Assembly (NCBI RefSeq): GCF_000687475.1
Contig: NC_057317.1
Span: 6,138,501 to 6,202,500, forward strand
Source: Ustilaginoidea virens
Taxonomy: Eukaryota > Ascomycota > Sordariomycetes > Hypocreales > Clavicipitaceae
Direction: 5' to 3'
DNA: 64,000 bases
Shown here: positions 1-11,600 of the stretch, piece after piece
How the letters are laid out: each line of letters starts with the position of its first letter
Position numbering within the stretch: the stretch's first letter is position 1
Program-made: the position numbers and the translations under genes
Notes under the pieces: model-generated
The model's database searches: none
Told to the model about the DNA's origin: nothing
The model's input: only the letters and a program-made list of their open reading frames with translations

Positions 1-3000
1 TTAAACTTAATATTATATCTAGAGGCGATATAACTATTAGAATATTAAATCTATTAAGGAGCCAATTAGGATTAAAACCGGTTACTAATAATATCCAGTT
101 ATTTAACGCTAGTTAGCATGCTATAAGGTGTTTTAGCCAGTTATATTAGTTAAAGGAGACTATAATACGTAAAATAGCCTAGACCTTTTGGTTTATCCGT
201 TCTATACCGCTATTAGTCTAAGGGTAATATACAATCGAGAGGAGTTATTCGGTCCTAACTAAATTATAAAGTATAGTCTAAAATTATCCTATCTAGTTAA
301 ATCTTTAATCGCTAATAATTTCCTTAGGGAACCTATAGAAACGCTATTAGCACTATTAGAACCGTTCTATATAGTCTTCCGCTTTTATAGAGTATATTGC
401 TTTAAGCTAGATATACTTTAATAGGCGATTAGTAATAACTATAAGGAATCGTGGGTCGGATATATTACATACGGGAAGATCTATTATAAAGTTAATATAA
501 ATCTACGACTAAAATCGGTTTAAGATAGATAATAGCTATAGTAGGCCCTAGCGCAATTATCGGCTCTTATATACCCCGCGGCATTAGCAATTCCGGATAT
601 ATCTCGCTACTGCTAAAGACATATTATCAAAGTAGTAGTCTTAATATAATAACTAGAATATAGTATTCTTCCCTAGATGGCCCGCAATAGGTGATTTATA
701 GTATTGCTATATAACCGTAGTAATTAGGGGTTCAAAAAAAGGGAGCTATATCCGCCCCTAATAGAGAAGCGCGCTATAGGTATTTAGGGTGTAATCTATA
801 ATCTATTCCCTTATTAAAGCCTTAGTCGGAAAGCGTCTCTCGCCTTTCGCTACTACTACCTAGTATACCCTATACGTTTTATTTTTGGCTATAGTATAAT
901 CCTAAAGTGCCTAGAGGTAGGAGTCGGCGAAAATATATAAGCCATTAAATAAGCTAAATCCCAAAGGTATAATTATAGGAACTAGTTTAGTAATCGAGTC
1001 TAAGTAGAGTACTAAAATCGATAGTAATTTTAAAATCTAGCTAATCTTTAGTATCGCACTACCGGCTTCCTATTCCTATTAAGATAGTATATTAAAATAT
1101 TAAGCCTGCGACTCTAGCCTATACTAGAAATAGAAATTAAAGAGCGTTAGTATTTCGGCCTATCTAGCCTACCATTCTAATATCTCATAAGGTTAAGCAA
1201 AATACTCTAGATTCTTATAGTCCGTAAGAATAGTAAATAGAGAGGCTACTAATCGGAGTTCAGCTAACTATACCTTAAGATAAGAAATAATAGTAAGAAG
1301 CTCCTTATCGTAAATTATATAGTTCTATTCGGCATCCATTAGGCATATAGAATAATATACAATAGGGTGGAAGACTCTATCCTCCCTAATTTAAGAGAGG
1401 CAGCCACTAAAAGCAGTACTAAAGCTATCCGCTTTAAAAATTATCTCCTTATTAGGGTCCTATTAAGTGAAAACTAGGTATAAAATAAAGCAATACTTAA
1501 GTGCCTAAAATGCCTCCTTTTTTTTATCTAACTATTAGAAGGGAACCCCCTTCTTTATCAACTTAACTAAGGGTTTAGCGAATTAGGAGAAGTTAGGGAT
1601 AAAATCGCAGTAAAAATTTACAAAGCTAAGGAAGCTCTAGACCCCCTTTAGTTTTATAAGGGCTTTCTAGTTCTAAATAGCCTTAATCTTTTCGGGGTTT
1701 AGGCAGATCTCTTTTCCTACCATTATAATATAACCTAAATACCAGACCTCTATTATAGCAAAATCATACTTCTCTAAGTCTAGGTTAAAACCAGTATCTT
1801 AAAGTCATTAGAGTATATCCTTAATGCATCCCATATAGTCCTCCCTTAATCCTAAGGTATAAATAAAAATATTATTAAGATATATAGTCGCAAAATCCCT
1901 AAGTGTATTTCCTAAGGCCCTATTAATATATCGTTAAAACATTATAGGGGCTCTAGTAAGGCTAAAAGGTATAATAAGCCACTTAAAGAGGCCGAATCGC
2001 GTGCGGAATATAGTAAGGTATTTATCGCTTTCTGCGATATAGATTTTATAGAATGCTATACGTATATCGATTTTAGTAAACTACTTTGCCTAGGATAAAG
2101 ATTATAAGGTCTCCTTAATAAGCAAAAGGGGGTATTAATTTTAGGCTATAACCTTATTTAGGGCTCGGTAATCTATATAAAAATGCCACCCTCTATTCCC
2201 CTTCTTTGCTAAGAGGACTAGAGCTGCCGCTAATAAAGAACTCGCCTAAATCTATCCCTTATCTATAAGGTCGGTTACCTATCTCTAAACCTTAAGAAGC
2301 TAGTTCTATAGTATATTATATAATAGGCCCTAAGGTAGGTCTAATACGCTTCTATCTAGGGCCTTCTTAAGCCGAATATAATAGTCTAATATACCCCGGT
2401 ATAAAAGAAGGCCGGAGGCCTTTTCCTTATTAAATAGATCGCTAAATTCCTATAACTTTAGGGGTAGTCCCTGCGGCTTCTATAGAGATAGTATAGGGTC
2501 CTAATATAGCAGAAGCATAATGCGGAGAATATGCGTTATCTCTTATAGGCTTATAGTAATAAAAAAGGTCGATTGGTCTTTAGAATGCTTTGCCTGCTAA
2601 AGTATACTATAGAAGACTAAACCGAGAATATTAATTATAGTAGGGCTAGACTATCGTACTGCTAATTCCTAGACGATAAGATTGCCTACCGCTCTAATCT
2701 ATATCCGATATTATTTCGCTTGCAATATAATATTACAGTATTCTATCTAAGGGAGACTTAAGATAATATTATAGGTAAGGCCTAGGATTATATAAAGTAT
2801 AACTATAGAAGGCTAGCTATTAATATTAATATCTATGCGAACGATATACATAATAGAGGAAGTCACTTCCTTATATTCCCCTAAATAGCTCTAAATCTCT
2901 ACTGCCGTTCCGATTTTCCTATATTATAGTAGGCGGATAGGTTAGAGACCTAACCGTTATACTATTTTTTCGCTTATAGCGCTATAGCAATTATAACCTA

Positions 3001-4293
3001 AGTCGATTAAGGTATTAATAAAAGTATAAGATTTATATAATATTAGTACTAAAAAGGGGTGCCTATCTATATATTTTATAATCTCTTTTATCTCCTTTAT
3101 ATAGGGTCCTTTTTATAATCGATCGGAATTTTAGGCATATACTTTAAGCCCTCTTGCGAGATTAGGCTTAAAGGCTAGTCTTTTCCCTAAGAGTTATCGC
3201 TACTATTATCCTTAGCGGCCTAAGAGTCTACTATAGCTATTTTAACTATTCCTAATCTGCGGGCCCTTTGCAAATCGTATTTCTATATATAGTGGGTGGA
3301 AGCATTATAATAAAGATAAAGGTCCTTCTCCTATCGCTTATTAAAGACCTCTTATAAGACCTATTCGGCTATATATTGCTTACTCTTTAAAGTAAGCTAG
3401 TTAATACCCATTATCCGCATATTACCCTCTACATTTTAGTTATTATTTTATCGATCGCAAAGAGGATTAGGGTAGCGCTTGGTAGTTAGGCTAGTCTTAA
3501 GGTTAATAGCAATTTAATAATAGCGGTCGACTGCTATATAGTAGTTATTACGGGAGATCCTAAATCTAATAATCTTATTGGCTATCCTAGCATTTAATAT
3601 GGAATAAAGGTATTCAAGTTTTACTTCCTTAGGCTAGCTAATTCCTCCTATAAGCGCTAGTTTTTCCTTAAATCGGATAAAGAAAATAGCAAAAGGTTCT
3701 TTAAGGCCTTAGCATAAAGAGTGCTTAAATTTAGTAATTATGCGGTCCTATCGATATAGGTCCTTAAAGAGATATTAGAGGTATTTAAAGAACTTCGCTA
3801 TATTATAATCACAGGCCTCGCTATTCTCAAAAAAGGCTGCGACTTATAATTAAACCGTAGAAGATAGATTTTAGAAGATAAATATCTACTATATCTTTTC
3901 GTCCCTAATAAAGTCCTTATCGACCTTAAGCTTATATTGCATAAAGGTTCGCTAGGCGGTAAATATTATCTTTTTGCCGTTAAAGGGGTCCCCTATCGGG
4001 ATCGGCTTACGCTTAGGTTAGGTATAAGCCGTATCGAGAGTGATAAGGGGGATAGGTCCGCCTTATTGTATTACCGGGACCGGTTAGTATTCCGGTTAGG
4101 GTTTACTCGCCTACTCTGCAAGATAAGCCTATAAAGAGTTCATCTACGATTAAATCTATTATATACCCTCGGAAAATTGCTGCATTTAGGTATATATATT
4201 ACGTCGGGGGCGCTATTGCCTTATGCCATCTGCCCCTATCTTATTGGGCGCGCTCATTTCGATATCGTATAACGCTTGTATTATTGGTTCTAT
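1..4293 (-). pseudogene. gag-pol of Gypsy A (degenerate)
   Basis: Remnant Gypsy gag-pol read from about 4293 (a start codon decayed to ATA, by alignment with B) leftward. Recognisable parts: gag (about 3330-4293); a CCHC zinc-knuckle remnant near 3265-3335 that keeps the Cys/His spacing but has Cys to Tyr changes; reverse transcriptase around 1650-2300, whose catalytic YLDD box (1865-1895) now reads Y-L-N-N; RNase H around 1300-1500; integrase core around 300-520. The D-to-N changes are TpG to TpA mutations, typical of RIP. Dozens of stops make it non-functional. The integrase C-terminus and chromodomain, present in B and C, lie outside the window. Confidence 0.85.
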
Positions 4294-4335
4294 AATATGG
4301 AGTTATAATAGCAAGGCTAAGAGAGTCTATTTAAA

Positions 4336-4579
4336 TGTGAAGGACTAGCCTTAGGGCGACTGCAAATAGGCGTTAATAATATATATTAAATAGACTAAAG
4401 AGGAAAGAAAAGGATCCAAATAGGAACCTTCTATCTAGTCTATTTATATCCCGATCATGACACATATCGGAGTCCTAGTATAGTCCCGTGACTCCGTCTA
4501 TTGCCCTTCTTAGGCTAGACGCGGGCGCAGCCCGAGTCCTAGCCACATTGTGGCGCGGGCATAGCCCGAGCCCGTGACA
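4336..4579 (-). repeat. 5' LTR of Gypsy A
   Basis: A 244-bp LTR that starts TGTGAAGGAC and ends CCCGTGACA, with the TG...CA termini of retroviral-type LTRs. It aligns along its length with the 242-bp LTRs of B and C. Two GC-rich palindromic blocks, built on GGGCnnnGCCCGAG, lie close to the right end. No usable match to a tRNA 3' end was found next to it, so its primer binding site is not identified. Confidence 0.9.
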
Positions 4580-6543
4580 ATATTAGTGATTTATTCGAGC
4601 AAGAGTTTGCCTCACAACAACAAAGAGCACAAGGTGCCTTTGCCTCTTTCCAGGATATGGATACCACTATGGATGCAAATAAAAATCAACAAAATAATCA
4701 ACAAAAAACAACCAACATTACCAAGCCAAAACAACCATGCATTTGTGGCCTTTTTCATCGCTGGGAAGATTGTTATATTTTAAACCAGCAAAAGGCGCCT
4801 AAAGATTGGAAGCCCAATACCACTATACTTAATAAAGTCCAATCCAAACTTTCATCTGATCAGCGCTTTAAGGATATAGTTATCAAAGCATTGCAAGCAA
4901 AAGGAATTACGATTAATCTTATTGTGTTACATCAACTCTCTTCTACTTCTACAACATTACAACCATCTAAGTCACTTGGAAGTGCGTTTGCTAGCAAGGA
5001 TAGTAATACGTTATACAACTTTATGCAACCCGAACCGACTATATTGTCAATGCCTATTACCAGCCCATAGGCATCTCTCTCAACCACACCCTATCCACTT
5101 AAAGATTCCTGGATACTGGATAGTGGTTCCAATACCCACATCACCAACAACAAGGACCGGTTGCTAGATTACGTACCAAATATCGAGCCTGAAACAGCAT
5201 TTGCTGGCGAATCTAATCCCTCTATATTAGGATATGGAAGAGTGCGATTAAATACTAATAAAGGCATCTTCGAGCTACTACACGTAGCGTACATACCAAC
5301 GTTTCATACTAATGTGGCAAGCTTGGAGCGATTTATGCGTGCAAATTACCACTGGAACTCACAGACTGGCTGGATTACACGCAATAAGGACCGTTTATTT
5401 TATACCAACCGGATGTTTGGCCAGCAGGTTATTGAGTATAGCGAAGTCGCTGTTGCTACTGCCACCACTACTACTATTGGGGATACTACGGTATCTTACC
5501 CAACCGTCATCACTACTACTACTGGGGATACTACGGTATCTTACCCAACTCGCACCACTACTACTACTGGGGATACTACGGTATCTTACCCAACTGGCAC
5601 TGGGGATACTACGGTATCTTACCCAACTGGGGATACTACAGTATCTTACCCAACTGGGGATACTACGGTATCTTACCCTACTGACACTGGGGATACTACG
5701 GTATCTTACCCATCTGAGGATACTACGGTATCTTACCCTTCTGACAATACTACGGTATCTTGCCCTTCTACATCTATCACCTCTGAGGATACGCCGCCTT
5801 CATCTATTATTAGTAGCGAAGATCCTACTATACCAGATAAAAATATATCTCCGTCAATCAACAATTCTGCGGCTATATAATACTCATCATCTCATCCCAC
5901 TCCAACCAGTACAGCGCCCGCTACTGCAGTGGCTATCTCGAAGGATACCCAAAATGCGTCTGCCTCGGAAGCTACGGCTACGATATGGCATAACCGACTA
6001 GGTCACCGCGATAAGACATCCTTAGGTATAGTGGATAGTGAAGTCACAGCGCCTAATTCATCAGCACAAAACGGCCCAGCTGAACGCTCGGGGGGTATTA
6101 CACAAAGTCGCGATGTTATATTTAATGAGAACAACTACTACAGTGGTAAAGCCGCCGCTATACCACAACGACTTAAAATACACCCACCACAATATATCGA
6201 CAATGCTTCTGAGTATGAGGATATAGATGAGCTCTATATATCTCACCCTTCTACTACTGTTATACCTGTTTCTTCTACCCTTACCCAGCCTTATATTCCT
6301 AGCCCAACCTTACCTTTGACTTCTATACCTACTAGTGAACAAGCTGTTCCTAGTAAACAACATCTTACAGTCCAGCTACCTACCGCAGCTTCCACACAAC
6401 CTTCTGAAGCAAGTGCTGAGACTAGTCCTACACTACGAAGGTCAGCTAGACTGGCTAGTAAGAATACTTCTAGTACGGCTTTTATTCGCAGCTTCTTTCT
6501 AGGTACCGAGAAGTGCCTATACCGACCACTTATACCACCTTAA
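4580..6543 (+). pseudogene. Copia I gag-protease-integrase remnant, one frame with two stops
   Basis: A single frame of about 654 codons, broken only by TAG at 5068-5070 and TAA at 5878-5880, both explainable as CAG/CAA to TAG/TAA. In order: gag tail rich in Asn/Gln; a Cys-X-Cys-X4-His-X4-Cys zinc motif at 4738-4775 (CICGLFHRWEDC); aspartic protease with D-S-G-S-N-T-H at 5118-5138; a ninefold GDTTVSYP repeat; a GAG-pre-integrase motif W-H-N-R-L-G-H-R at 5983-6006; then, after only about 15 residues, the very end of the integrase core (A-Q-N-G-P-A-E-R-S near 6064-6093) and the S-R-D-V-I-F-N-E motif that normally links integrase to RT. The integrase core and RT are therefore deleted in frame. 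The true start lies left of Gypsy A. Confidence 0.85.
5479..5766 (+). repeat. 27-bp coding minisatellite (GDTTVSYP repeat) in Copia I
   Basis: Nine tandem copies of a unit centred on GGGGATACTACGGTATCTTA. Each encodes GDTTVSYP plus a variable Thr-rich spacer of 1 to 7 residues, and the last copies decay to EDTTVSYP and DNTTVSCP. All copies stay in frame with the protease upstream. The array lies between protease and integrase, where Copia polyproteins tolerate unstructured linkers. Several adjacent copies are almost identical, so the array probably expanded recently. Confidence 0.9.
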
Positions 6544-6606
6544 CTATACCGACCAGTGATACCGACTAGCTAGATAGAGCAATATCCTAGCCTATCTAGG
6601 GGGGTA

Positions 6607-7159
6607 TGTCAGAATGAAATTATTTATTGTTATTTTATTTTATTATTTTTGGATATCTATCGCCGATAATCTCTACGCATCGCCGCATCATCAGATTGAG
6701 AAAGGTATTAAGTATTCAGTACTTATATTTATATGGCGACTGCTAGTAAAGTTGAGTACCCAGTACTTACACACATTCCCTTACGCGCAAATGTATGATG
6801 CATCACAAATTGATCACACCACTTTATCGTTGCAAATCTCGATGCATTATAAATGCACATTTCGCCACATATCTATGATATCACAGTATGGTCACGATAT
6901 TTACGTCAGATTGATTTCACTAGGGATGTTCTATGCTGGAATATTATGTATTTAAATCCCTAGATATTCCTACCCAAATAGTGGGGAGGAAGTATAGAAG
7001 CATACACGCAAGCAAGTATGCAGAATTAATGCACATCAGATTGTCCCTACGCTTTAGTCTCGTATCTTATCTGTGCCGTCACTTTGCAGCGATTTTACCA
7101 TTCCACTGCCTTTATCTTTCGCATACTGCATTATCTTAGCAGGCAAAACCAGTTTGACA
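6607..7159 (+). repeat. 3' LTR of Copia I
   Basis: Begins TGTCAGAATG directly after a polypurine tract (6598-6606, AGGGGGGTA) and ends TTTGACA at 7159, giving TGTC/GACA inverted termini. The right boundary is placed where H1 gag sequence starts. It is AT-rich with no open frame of interest. The partner 5' LTR lies left of Gypsy A, outside the window, so the exact ends are inferred. Confidence 0.75.
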
Positions 7160-8062
7160 GGAGAGCCCTAATAAGGCAGATCAAGAAGCATATAGGCACC
7201 AATCCGATACTAATAACCCCCGTATTACCGTTTCCAGCGGTACTAGGCAGGCTACCGGTATTAGTCAAAGCACAACAAATGCTAGATTTAACGACTCTTA
7301 GTATCATAGCCACCCACAAAAGCCGCTAGTTCTAACAGATAACCCGACTATACTATAACGCAACCAACAAGATATTCCAGAATACCCTCTAGAGCCAGAT
7401 ATTCCAAAATACCGAGACGATATATCTAAAAAGATATCTGACCTATTACGCAGCTACCGTATAGAGGATAGATATAGCGGTAAAATGGATGACTTTATTA
7501 TTCCGAAGGTTATATCTTTTAAAAGCAAATATCAACTACTAGGCTTGCCTAATTACGCATACAATAGGGCATTTCAAATTATATTAATCGGCGATATAGA
7601 GACTTTTTACTGCGATAATATAGAACCTATCTATAATACCCTTACATTTGACGAAATAGTCCATAAAGTTAAAAGCCACTTCGAGACCAAAAGCACAGAG
7701 CAATTTTATTTATATCGGTAGAATAAAACAACACTACAATCAACTATTGCAAAGTACCCCAATAAATCTAAGCTCGAATGCCTTAATATTTTATTAGAAG
7801 AACTACAACGCTTACATTATAGCCTCTTTCCCCCATTTACAGCTAATACTAAGCTACATCGGCAAGTGCTAAATACCGTAAGGGATACCCCAGAGTACAG
7901 CCAGGCTATATACCGTCACGCACCAATATTTGAAGGGCTTACATCAGACCTACGGCATTTTATATCTATATATAAAACAGCACAATCACACCGGGATTAA
8001 TAAAATCACTTCCTTCAAATACAATAATAAGATACTAAGGATATAGATATTAGTGATAATAC
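7160..8062 (+). pseudogene. Copia H1 gag, N-terminal part
   Basis: Gag remnant homologous to the minus-strand H2 gag at 12918-13217. Both share the core from MDDFIIPKVISFKSK (7485) through KSHFE and STEQFYL. The longest uninterrupted stretch is 7485-7721, and TAG/TAA codons interrupt the remainder, including paired stops shortly before the H2 insertion. Gag assembles the virus-like particle that packages element RNA. The reading frame continues after H2 at 22541 with a zinc-knuckle segment. The true start is not in the window. Confidence 0.8.
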
Positions 8063-8392
8063 TGTTGATATAAACTCGGGGTACCCAGTTATACGTTGGG
8101 TTGCGCGCGTGGTATCAAGTACCGTGAGGTCACCGGTCAAAGGTATGATTACTTCTTTGATTATGACTGACTAACTAAGAGGAAAGAAAGGAAGCAAAAG
8201 AGTAATTACACGATGTGGCCTTTTTGTGCGTGCCGTAGTCACGTGCATCGGCGCGGTCGGGCCGGACTGCCCGCGTGCCCTACCGGGCTCAGGGGCATAG
8301 GGGCAAAAGTGGCCACATTGTGCGTAACAGGTGTGCGCGGCACATTCGTCGCAATGTGCCCAATTGGGCACCTTGCGACAGCGATTCCGACA
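8063..8392 (-). repeat. 3' LTR of Copia H2
   Basis: 330 bp, TGTTGATATA to ATTCCGACA on the plus strand. It is nearly identical to the partner at 22206-22535, with differences mostly of the C/T or G/A type. Contains a palindrome around GTGCCCAATTGGGCAC and a GC-rich central part. Open frames across it (for example 8171-8452) are chance frames repeated in both LTRs and are not genes. Confidence 0.93.
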
Positions 8393-8696
8393 CTGGCAGC
8401 TTCCCTTTTTATAGAAGCAAATATTGGAATCGCTAGGATGTAAGGCGCACACATAGAAAGAAAAGTGCGGCGCGGTCTCGGCAGGTTGTGCCGGCGATAA
8501 CGTTATCGCGCCGCGCGGCCGGCATCATACCGTACAGCCGGTATATTGAATATCGCAGCCAAAACAAAGGGGCAAAAAGGTGCAGCAGTAAACGCAGTAA
8601 AAGCAGCAAATAAAAGTAGCAAATACACACAACATTAAACATAGGAAAATCCACACACTTGCCACATATGACATCACTAATACCTCCCAAACGCAG
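8393..8696 (-). other. 3' untranslated region of H2
   Basis: About 300 bp between the pol stop and the 3' LTR. Holds an A/G-rich tract next to the LTR that fits the polypurine primer of plus-strand DNA synthesis. An 85-codon open frame (8433-8690, minus) is present but resembles no known protein and lies where the element is normally non-coding. Confidence 0.6.
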
Positions 8697-11600
8697 TCAG
8701 ATATTAACTGGCCTTTTTACCCACCCTTCTACACATATAATAGCCCTATTTTGGTCGACGAAGGTCTTAAGGGCTTTATTAGGCGTTCCCTTAGTTATTG
8801 CGTCGGCGAGATTATTATTCCCATTAATCTAACGGATCTTATATATCTCCCGGCGCTTGTATGACTATCGCAAGGCTATAATATCTATTATAAGCCTCTT
8901 TTCCTTAGTAGTACCTAGCTTGATAAGGCATTCGTACAATGAAAACGAATCCGTATATATAACTATAGGGATCTTTGGCAATCCTAGCCTACTGGTAATT
9001 ATATTGAGGGTCGTACCTATCGCATATGCGATATCGACCCCTTATACCATACTATATAGCTCCGAAGCGAGTGCGCTACGTATCACACGCTTACTCTTTG
9101 TAGAGCTGTAAGTAATGATATTACCTATTAGGTTGAAGGCATTATCCGCTATATCTACCTCGTTCCCTAGCATAATTATATAACCAATCTAGGAGCTTAA
9201 ATCTTTATTATTGGCAAAGGATCCATCAATAAATACAAAGAGTTTAGCTATAGCAAGGGCCAGATTGATATACCGCAAGCCACGATCCTGGTTATCGCGC
9301 TGCCATTAAAGGCGCTTATTTAACCTCGCGATATCGTCATAGTCAGGTTGCTATTATTATGCTGCGACAGATAGGTCAAAAGAGGCCTCGGGCTAGCAGA
9401 CCGTAGCCACATAAGCGCCACAAGCGCGTTATTCGATATAATTACGCTAGGCTATAAGCGCATTTTTATCGATGGTCGTAATCTTCTTATTTTGCCCTTT
9501 CTGGCATAAAGTTATACCGTTGTTGTTAGCCGTTAGTATACATCCGTTGAATATCAGGGGTATGGTTGGCGATAGCCTCGTCTTAGGCTTAGCATTAAAG
9601 CCTGCCTTAGTAAGCTCCAATTCCTCCCGTTAGAAGAAGGCATCATCACTCAGGCCAAGGGTATCATCAGTCTATATACCCACGATGCCGAAGCATATGG
9701 CATCACCAGTATTATCGGATATCAATAAACAGGGGTCATAGGTTAAAGTGGTCATGCCCAACTTCTCACGATAGTGCCGGAAGTACGTCGCCCACCAGTA
9801 GGTGCCTGCCTCAGCTATTCCATATAGTGGCTTTACCACTTCTATAATCGTATTATCGGGGTATTAATACGCTATCTGCTTAGGTAGCTTAGCGATAATC
9901 GATCTATTAAGGGTAGTAGATAACTGCATATAGGCCTATGTGATATCATATATCCAGAGAAATAAGCCGTGAGAACGTTATAGTGATAGGGCTATTGATA
10001 TTAGTAGCCGTTAACTCGCCCGTTGAATTATAGGGGATTAAGTCAATATCAATCGCTTTTCGTTATTACTATAACCCTATATAATAAGCCTAGACTTCTC
10101 ATATAGGGTATCTATGCCTTTGCCTTTAATTTCTCGTACTATACGTGAGTTAAATAGGCGTTAGGCTCTATATTGACCGATATTAAAGGTAACGAATCGG
10201 AATATATCGCGGGCCTATAATGCTTCTATCTTTGTACGGTTAGACTGTTCGAAGGGGGCTCCTAGGGTTATTATCTTCCCTTCCCGGCATAATTGACTAG
10301 TAAGCTGTAGGTCGGCTTACTCTTTTACGGTTAGGAAAGAGGCATCGATAACGGTATTAGAAGCGATAGTATTGACGAAAGCCTCTTCTTAGTCTTTATT
10401 GATTATAATATCGGATATTACACGTGCTAGCGGTAGTGATAGTAATACTGGCCTGACTTGACCAGAGCTAATAGCTGGCGACGATAATGTCGCGGCTGCA
10501 GGTATTATCGCGGCTGGAGGTGCGGGTGCAGCCGGTACCCTGATTTCTAGCCTGCTGGGGCGGGCCGGGCCTTCGGTATAGACAATATCTTCAAGATCGT
10601 CCATACCGGGATTAGTATTACGGTCGGGGTCGTGGTTATATAGCTTGATGACCGTAGACCGGAACTTAACTAGGCTATATGGCATCTATACGATATAGGT
10701 CTTACTATCGAGGCTGATTAGCCGGTATAGCCTATGCCATCTACCTTTTTCTCTCTATACCCATATATCTAACTATAGGGGTAGTCGGTGGATAAGCCGC
10801 GTGTCCGGGCCGTTCCGTTAGGCGAGGGCATTATAAACTTATCGCTTAGCGAGGCATTTCCTAGCTTCATTAGTGGCCTTTCGTAACGTTAAGGCGCGTT
10901 ATAATACTGATAAGTTAGGGGGTAAATTGTCTATAAGTCGAGGATATACCCTAAAGACTAATAATATAGGCACTAGACCGTTAGGTCCAGCAGAATCGTT
11001 AACAGCCTTTACAGCAAGCTATAATTTCTATTCCTTTATTATTAGGTCGCCTACTTCGTTATTAATAATGGTATAGGCTCGGTATAATAGGGCGTAATAT
11101 CTTTCGACCTTGCCAATACTATTATAGGCTTCTATAGGAATTTTATCTATATTGATAGATAGAAGCCGGGCATTATAATGGAATTTAGCGGAGGCGAAAT
11201 TAGGGCTAGTATCGTAAATAATCTAATCCGGCGGGCCGAGGTATGTATCTATCCAGCATTCCTTAAGGGCATTCTAAATATCGCGGGCCTTCTATCTTTG
11301 TGGATCAAGAAATCTAGCTGCCTGGAAGCTTATCGCGGCATCCATAATATATAATACCGGCCGATTATCAATATAAAGAATATCGACGATAATTTCATAG
11401 TTAAATTAGCTGGTATCGTTATCTTTAAGCGTGAATTTAAATCGGCTAGGTGCCTTTATATTCATCTAGTATTAATAGCATATATAGGTAATCTTCTCGA
11501 TGATATTACGGTCAATATCATTATTATATCCGGCCTGTTAAAGCAATTTAGTAAGCCTATTAATAGAGGGGTGCCCGAATCGACGATGAAGCTAATGGAT

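Larger units (their letters stand above)
1..4579 (-). mobile_element. Ty3/Gypsy element A, truncated by window edge
   Basis: Minus-strand LTR retrotransposon. Reading right to left it has a 5' LTR, gag, then pol as far as integrase, where the window begins. It is collinear with elements B and C (for example position 1 onward matches about 16310 and 39405) but clearly diverged from them in sequence and in its LTR. It is inserted in Copia element I: the I reading frame resumes directly after the LTR at 4580. The left LTR and target duplication are outside the window, so the insertion site cannot be verified. The sequence is saturated with TAA/TAG in all frames, as expected for an old RIP-mutated copy. 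Confidence 0.9.
4580..7159 (+). mobile_element. Copia element I, internally deleted copy, 5' part missing
   Basis: Plus-strand Ty1/Copia-type element: end of gag, protease, a repeat-rich spacer, scraps of integrase, a Ser/Thr/Pro-rich tail, polypurine tract (6598-6606) and 3' LTR (6607-7159). The integrase core and the whole reverse transcriptase/RNase H are absent, so the copy could not move by itself. Gypsy A interrupts it on the left. On the right, H1 gag begins directly after the LTR, so I is inserted in H1. Mutation load is very low compared with Gypsy A. Confidence 0.85.

Noticed and set aside
8171..8454. Overlapping open frames in GC-rich DNA (repeated at 22314-22721)
   Set aside because: They lie within the two LTRs of H2 and differ only by LTR mutations; no protein resemblance.
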